Under the pieces are notes generated by a model. That model saw nothing but the letters and a program-made list of their open reading frames with translations. It ran no database searches and was not told the DNA's origin. From NCBI GenBank assembly GCA_039707465.1, contig CM077647.1, positions 114,264,110 to 114,328,109 of the forward strand: a stretch of 64,000 bases of DNA, read 5' to 3'. The DNA comes from Rhabdophis nuchalis (taxonomy: Eukaryota > Chordata > Lepidosauria > Squamata > Natricidae). Shown here piece after piece: positions 59,101 through 64,000 of this stretch (position 1 is its first letter; every line of letters starts with the position of its first letter). The position numbers were made by a program, and so were the translations under genes.

Positions 59101-62100
59101 GTTTTTGATTGGGAAGAAGACACGTTCTTGGTATAAATTAGGAGTGCTGGCCTCGGTTAAAGAAGAGTGTAAGATACATTGCATTGAAATGGTGACATTG
59201 ATCAGCTGTGGGCAGGGGTGGGATTCACTTACCTTCCCTAACAGTACGCAAATATAAGCGCATGCACCTCGTCTGCACATGCGCACAGCTTCATGCACAT
59301 GTGCAGAGCTCGTGCATTACATATGGACGGGTGGGTGGAATCTCCCGCAGCCACCGCTATCAGTTCTCCTGAACCAGAGAAAACTACTAAATACCACCTC
59401 TGGACGTAAGCTATTTCCTTGATCCAGTAAATCTTACCTGCTTTTTAAATTGAGTCTGAATTTCCTGATAATATTTAGAGCTTAAGTCTTCCAGAGATTT
59501 CTTGAACTCTCTGTTAGTAACCTTCACCTGAGCTTCAACAGTAATGATCACAGATACTAAAAGAGAGGGAAAGAGATATTTATATGAACCTCAACATGTT
59601 ACTTCCCCGCAAAGGAACTCTAAAATGTGAGAGGCAAGAGGTGAATGTGTTCCCATTCTCCAACATGATTTCAAATGCCTAAATCCAAAGATCCTCATCT
59701 AGTTTTAAAACTCATTTTTTTATTTCATGTGAAAAAGAAGCAATAAATGGCCAATAAATGGTATTTTTGAGGCAATCTCCAAATCCCTCCTCCATGGTTC
59801 TTTTTGAATTAAAAAAACATTATTTAGCACAGAACAGGCATATCTTTGTAACTATTCATGAGACCTTGGTAGCCCTGTGCGAGGAAAACATTACTTTCAA
59901 ATTAATCGTTTTAGCTTGGGGTGGGCAAACCACTGTAAACCATCCTTCCCAGATAGGCAGAACTTGGAATATAGAATATTTCCCTACATGTTCCCGGTTT
60001 ACATGCACTATAACGGAGCTTTTATTAAGCCACATTTTCCAAACGTAGTTCTTCCACATGCAATCTCTTTATTCTAGTATAGTAATCCAACATATCTGCA
60101 AGCAACTTGAGAAAGTTGTCTTAGGCTGCCATCAGGAAAAAGTAATTAAGGTTTCCTTGACTATACTTACATTGTGGAGGGACTGGAATTTCATCCAAGA
60201 GGAACTCACACTTGGGCCCATAAAATAAATCCTCATTACAGATGCACCTGGATCCATCATAGATCCCACCGTTGTAGCACATCTCTGGAACAGAGTGGAA
60301 CAGTTCCCTTATATAGATTTGGAAATTATAATCTATTCTTATAAAATGGCAATTTAAGCAGAAGCATTACTGTTTATACATGTACAAAAATTAACAATCT
60401 AGCAGGTAAATGAGCTCACGTGTATTCATATGACATCAGTTGTAACTGCTTTTCAAATTGTTCAATCTCTAAACTGATATTAGCTAAAAGGAATGGTGGG
60501 AAAACAGGTCGGTTTTTCGAGCAATGAAGTGAAAAATGTAGTCAGTTCAATTGAGGTTTTCTTTTTTTAAAGAATGAACAGAGAAGCTTTGTATCTTGTC
60601 TTTTCCATTAGAAAAGATTTTTAAAAGGTTTTTAAAAATGTTTGAAGACTTGACACTTCAAATTAGTACTTCAATCTCTCCTTAACACATTCATATTTCA
60701 AAGAAATGATTCAAATAAACAATAATGATGTTGATCATGTACAGATGTCTCCAGAAGATTTGAGTGGAAGTTCTGCATACCATGCATCCTTCTAAGGTTC
60801 TAGCCAAAATTTGGCAAAACATGAAAACAATTCATCTGTGAGCATGGAGTAATCTGTACAAGCTGAAGACCACAAATGATCAATACTCTCATGTTATTCC
60901 AAAGTCTTAGCCCAAGGCAACCATGTCCCAAAGGAGGTGTCCATCCTCCCAATCTCCTAGAACAGATGGGAGCTTTCTGTAGCCTTTCAGCTACTTCTGA
61001 AATATCACTCTTAGCTACCCCAGCCAGGATCCCCAGTAGTAAGAGACAAGGGAGGAATCCCTATGTAGGGAAAGCCACAAATATCATTCCCACAATATGG
61101 AGGGAGAATCACTTCATATGATTAGGCTACAGTCACAGGCACACATGCAAGGCAGTATTTTTGCATAGAAATGTGATGAATAGTGGCTAATCTGCCCTAA
61201 ACTGTACCCATTTCTTTAAAAACAATTAGAAGATCCAAGTTATGCTTCAGACCAAAGGTCACCATAAACCGATCACTGGAACAGAAGAAAAAATTGTCAT
61301 GAATTTTGAAAAGTTTAAAATAGGAATGAGACAAACATGGATCAAATGAAAAACTGATACTCACGACTTGTGGTAGTTGTGATTGTACTTTTGGCAATAA
61401 CAGTTCCAGTACTGGCAGTTTTGCTAGTACTCTTAGCTGTATAGCTGGTACTTATGGTATGTTTGGTAGTCTTAGGAGTGGAAGACATTTCTGGAATTGG
61501 TGTGCTGGAGACAGTAGATCTCCTGTTGCAGCTACTTGGGGTCAAGGTATTTGTGGATGGTGTGCCATTGAGGCCTTCATGAACAAGGAACTCACATTTG
61601 GGCCCATAGTATAAATTCTCATCACAGATGCATTTGATTCCATCAAATATTCCACCATTGTAGCATTCCTCTAGAAGAAAGGGACCCCACATATCAATGT
61701 AATTTGGGAATTGTCATTTTTGTTCATGAAATGTCTGTGGCTTCCCATTGTCAAAAGAAATCTGGGCAGTGTATCGTTGTAAAACACATAAATGTTTTAT
61801 AACAATCCAAAGATAATAGACATCAGAGAGGAATAGTAAAATCCTAACCCACTTATTCTTAAAAAGAGCCTTCCATGCATTCCCTAAGCCCAGCCCTGGG
61901 GGAAGAGCTGAGTTTCCAATGTTCATTTAAACAATGCCCAGCCATTTACCACCAAGACATTTTCCATTTTTTGGAAAAAAGCTGAAATAGCTATTGTGAT
62001 GAAATAAGATTCAACTGCCAAACATTTATAGTAAATTCACGTTAATAAAAAAAGTTGGCATCATATTGCACTTTGGTTAAAAATATTTTAAACTTTGGAT

Positions 62101-62761
62101 GAGATGTTACTTGACTTCTTTTTACAAAAAAACATGATTTATACATGAAGCAATCATATATAAACTAAGATCCTATTCTCATGTTGCAACCTTTAGAATA
62201 TGAGATTTTCAAACTATTTTGGATAGAGTTTATTGATCTAATAATTATATTGGTAACTTAGATAAAATTGTAATTGATATTTCATGTCAATCTAATTCAT
62301 TCATATTCATAACAGCTCCATAAATTTCCCTACTCTTTAACATGGTTTCTAGCCAGAAACTCTTCTAGTTTTTCTTGTATGTCAAAGTCTTTATAGATCG
62401 GTAGAAATTTATAGAAAGGTAGAAAGTTTGGGCTTTAGTAAGCATTAATTACTAAATTTTCAAAATATAAAATGCAACTGCAGAATATAGCTTTCTATAT
62501 AGTCATTCATCCCACTTTGGAAAATGCATAGAATATAATCTGCCTAAAACATTATTCTTGGGAATTACCTCAAACATTTACAATTGCATCAAAATGAGCA
62601 CAAACACTGAGTTATATTTAATTAGACTTTTCTGATTAAGAGACAAGCAGAAATAATTCTGATTCTACATTCTATTTGAAGATTTGTTTATATCTTTGGC
62701 TCTACTTACCTGCTTCAACATAAGGGACCAGGAAGAAGAGAAAGAGAGCCCCTGTCACCAT
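53057..62761 (-). CDS. Membrane mucin B, short MUC3/12/17-like paralogue (10 exons)
   Basis: A predicted 418-residue type I membrane protein, paralogue of gene A. Exons, 5' to 3': 62710-62761, 61365-61670, 60171-60284, 59438-59556, 58880-58938, 57688-57842, 56943-57005, 55380-55542, 53428-53589, 53057-53120. All have GT/AG borders and matching phases; the total is 1257 nt. Layout: signal peptide (1-17), EGF-like plus a short Thr/Ser stretch (18-119), second EGF-like exon (120-157), SEA (about 159-266, GSIIV at 219-223), EGF-like (about 290-360), membrane helix (about 365-388), short tail. It lacks the long tandem-repeat domain, so it would be a tethered SEA/EGF protein with only a small glycosylated stalk. 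All exons are open, so it looks functional. Confidence 0.87.
53428..53589 (-). CDS. Gene B transmembrane exon
   Basis: 162 nt. CNNLDMFWYLDSYC, then a 24-residue hydrophobic helix, then KAKRKRSRKR as stop-transfer. Donor gtaaga. Confidence 0.9.
54630..55158 (+). mobile_element. Old L2/CR1-related LINE fragment
   Basis: Begins like 42955 of the large L2-like copy ('ggtgataagggtggccaaa') and ends 'ggcaacatacaaatttaata' with an ATAAA tail. The middle is diverged or deleted. Confidence 0.5.
55334..55366. repeat. (CTC)n next to an exon donor of gene B
   Basis: About 11 CTC units, ending 13 bp from the edge of exon 55380-55542. In the transcript this is a GAG repeat just inside the intron. Confidence 0.9.
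55380..55542 (-). CDS. Gene B second EGF-like exon
   Basis: 163 nt. CKNLSSPEYADYYYP, then NGTVRCISRC, CFNGVC and GPHC, as in gene A. Confidence 0.9.
56577..56625. repeat. (ATTC/ATTG)n microsatellite
   Basis: Twelve or so tetranucleotides in the same intron site as the GGCT/GAGT tract of gene A. Confidence 0.85.
56943..57005 (-). CDS. Gene B linker exon after SEA
   Basis: 63 nt, phase 1 on both sides: PELCFVPLPNLTLIPSFSLN. Homologous to gene A 10007-10069. Confidence 0.85.
57688..57842 (-). CDS. Gene B SEA domain exon 3 (autoproteolysis site)
   Basis: 155 nt, starting RNGSIIVEHKVISHV. The Gly-Ser cleavage site is kept. It is one codon shorter than in gene A. Confidence 0.92.
57876..58032 (+). 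mobile_element. L2-like LINE 3' terminal fragment
   Basis: Ends 'gccgccctgggtcc', 'gagaagggcggggtataaat' and an ATAAA tail. It is absent from the matching gene A intron, so it inserted after duplication. Confidence 0.7.
58432..58764 (-). mobile_element. tRNA-derived SINE
   Basis: The minus strand starts 'gggacacggtggctcagtgg' with a B box close to 'agtttgaatccc', and ends 'gtgcctttacctt'. About 330 bp. Gene A lacks it at the matching site. Confidence 0.85.
58880..58938 (-). CDS. Gene B SEA domain exon 2
   Basis: 59 nt: IKDVYRGVPGYRDVEILRM. Same length and phase as gene A. Confidence 0.9.
59213..59402. mobile_element. hAT-like MITE shared with gene A
   Basis: Starts 'caggggtgggattcac' and ends 'taaataccacctctg'. 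Same position and sequence type as 13550-13737, with the same flanking intron DNA. Confidence 0.65.
59438..59556 (-). CDS. Gene B SEA domain exon 1
   Basis: 119 nt: SVIITVEAQVKVTNREF, KKSLEDLSSKYYQEIQTQF. The start of a SEA domain, as in gene A. Confidence 0.92.
60171..60284 (-). CDS. Gene B EGF-like exon before SEA
   Basis: 114 nt, phase 1 on both sides: CYNGGIYDGSRCICNEDL, FYGPKCEFLLDEIPVPPQ. Confidence 0.9.
61365..61670 (-). CDS. Gene B EGF-like plus short Thr/Ser exon
   Basis: 306 nt, phase 1 on both sides. It opens with CYNGGIFDGIKCICDENL and YYGPKCEFLV, a duplicate of the EGF-like module in the next exon. A Ser/Thr/Pro stretch of about 65 residues follows (SSTPIPEMSSTPKTTKHT and so on), to the donor gtgagt. 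The 3' half and the intron beyond it match the end of the gene A mucin exon; the EGF half has no counterpart there. Confidence 0.88.
62710..62761 (-). CDS. Gene B signal peptide exon
   Basis: 52 nt: MVTGALFLFFLVPYVEA, a signal peptide, then donor gtaagt in phase 1. The upstream TTTATTGCC box is at 62980-62988. Confidence 0.85.
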
Positions 62762-63135
62762 TTTAGATTTGAGTTTGTTAAAAGCCTAGGACTGTATCCA
62801 AATCAATGTTACTGAAGTGAGACTCAAGCACACTTGAGGACCTCACACTGTTTCCTAAGGAAAGAAAGGTAGAACTGAGGACCTTGGACGGAAAGACGGA
62901 AAAGGAAAGCTGATCAACCCACAGTGAACTGATATGGTGTTTTTTTTCCTTCTATCACAGAGTCTGGGTGTGCAGGAAGGGCAATAAAATCAAGCTGCTA
63001 CTTTGTGAGTCAATGTAAATGAGAAATGAGTTCAAGGATGACTCCTAAAAATTCAGTTCTTCCTTTTCAAATAATCAGATGGATAATTCCTTATGTTCAC
63101 AAGCCAATATAATGCAAGAGTAAAAACAAGCACAT

Positions 63136-63289
63136 CAGAGATGGATTGCCGAGTTTTCTACTACCAGTTTGGTCACGCTCCCACACGCATGGGCAAAAGC
63201 ATCCGGGCAGGTGGGTGGAGCCTCCCACTGCCGCTACTACTGGTTCGCCCAATCCAGGCTGAACCGGGAGCAAACCCCCCCCCCCTCTG
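63136..63289. mobile_element. hAT MITE, perfect 8-bp duplication
   Basis: 154 bp, ends 'cagagatggattgc' and 'gcaaac' plus a C run and 'tctg'. Flanks are aagcacat on both sides (63128-63135, 63290-63297). It sits in gene B upstream DNA. Confidence 0.9.
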
Positions 63290-63297
63290 AAGCACAT

Positions 63298-64000
63298 ATA
63301 TACCAAACATATATAGCCCCCTTTATTTCATCTTTTTATCTCTCAACCATGATAAACCTATTCTTACAATGGGTACAAATACTTTAACTAGCTCCAGGCA
63401 GTTCAATCATAGTCCTGGAAAGGGTGTTTGTTTGCTATCATCTCATTTCTTCAATCAGGAACATGGAAGTTGGTGCTGTTGACCCCATGTGATTCTAGCC
63501 AAAGGTCATCCAGAGACCTTTCATTAGTGAAGGTGAATTTGGCTTCACTTTGGAAATCTGGGCCTTATTACACATTGGCACGTACAGTTGAATAGAATGA
63601 ATGAACGTTTCAAGCAACTTTCCTCCAGAGAAAATGCTCTCGTAACATTCCTGTAAAAGATTCATTCTGGGCTACTATGGAAAATGTGCATTCATTAAAT
63701 TTACATTCATTAAGTCCAGTCATTTGATACCGATTAGAGCACAACCAAATAAATTTGCCAAACCCATCGCCACACCCTGGTTTCTCCCAAACCTGGAGTC
63801 AGCCATGAAATGTGGCAAAACATTATATACCCACAAGCTATAGACATGGCCACACAGGGACACGAGAAAGAAAACAGCAACCTGGCTTAAAGCAGATTCT
63901 ACTTAGTCATCCAATTGTATAGCCGCCAGAAGCAATTCTGGGCAGCACATATTATGGACATGTATTTCATGGCTGGGAAGTAGTTTTTCAACGCTTCATC
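63298..64000. other. Gene B upstream region, no gene seen
   Basis: Homology to the gene A upstream DNA can be followed to about 63500. Beyond that I recognise nothing. Confidence 0.4.

Overview
This window is vertebrate nuclear DNA, most probably from a squamate reptile and likely a snake. The evidence is the mix of repeats: CR1, L2-like and Penelope-like retroelements, tRNA-derived squamate-type SINEs, an L1 family reduced to ORF1, many hAT-type MITEs with 8-bp target duplications, Helitrons, and very long GATA/GGTA/GAAA microsatellites. No RNA gene, CRISPR array or bacterial-style feature is present.

The only host genes I can support are two tandem paralogous membrane mucins of the MUC3/MUC12/MUC17 type, both on the minus strand. 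Gene A runs from its start codon at 35440 to a stop near 5320. Gene B runs from 62761 to 53057 and has a good poly(A) signal at 52695-52700. I rebuilt each gene from splice sites. Both have ten coding exons, and eight pairs have identical or near-identical lengths and phases (for example 52, 114, 119, 59, 63, 163 and 162 nt). The summed lengths are divisible by three: 5004 nt (1667 residues) for A and 1257 nt (418 residues) for B. The shared layout is signal peptide, Pro/Thr/Ser region, EGF-like exon, SEA domain over three exons with a GSIIV autoproteolysis site, second EGF-like exon, transmembrane helix and basic cytoplasmic start. They differ in two places. A has a 3.9-kb mucin exon with about 79 copies of a 42-bp (14-residue) repeat, while B has only a short Thr/Ser stretch plus an extra EGF-like module. 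Their cytoplasmic tails also do not match.

Layout: 1-5.1 kb, gene A 3' flank with old transposons; 5.3-35.4 kb, gene A, whose 14-kb first intron holds two L1-ORF1-only elements, two Helitron copies and several hAT MITEs; 35.4-52.7 kb, intergenic DNA with two large L2-like LINEs and a nest of elements inserted into one another; 53.0-62.8 kb, gene B; 62.8-64 kb, gene B upstream DNA. Homologous intron and promoter segments can be followed through both genes, so the pair arose by tandem duplication. At least one MITE was inserted before that duplication.

The most unusual items are the apparent HAL1-like (ORF1-only L1) family with target duplications, the higher-order 504-bp repeat in the mucin array, and the contrast between a large VNTR mucin and a nearly repeat-free sister gene.
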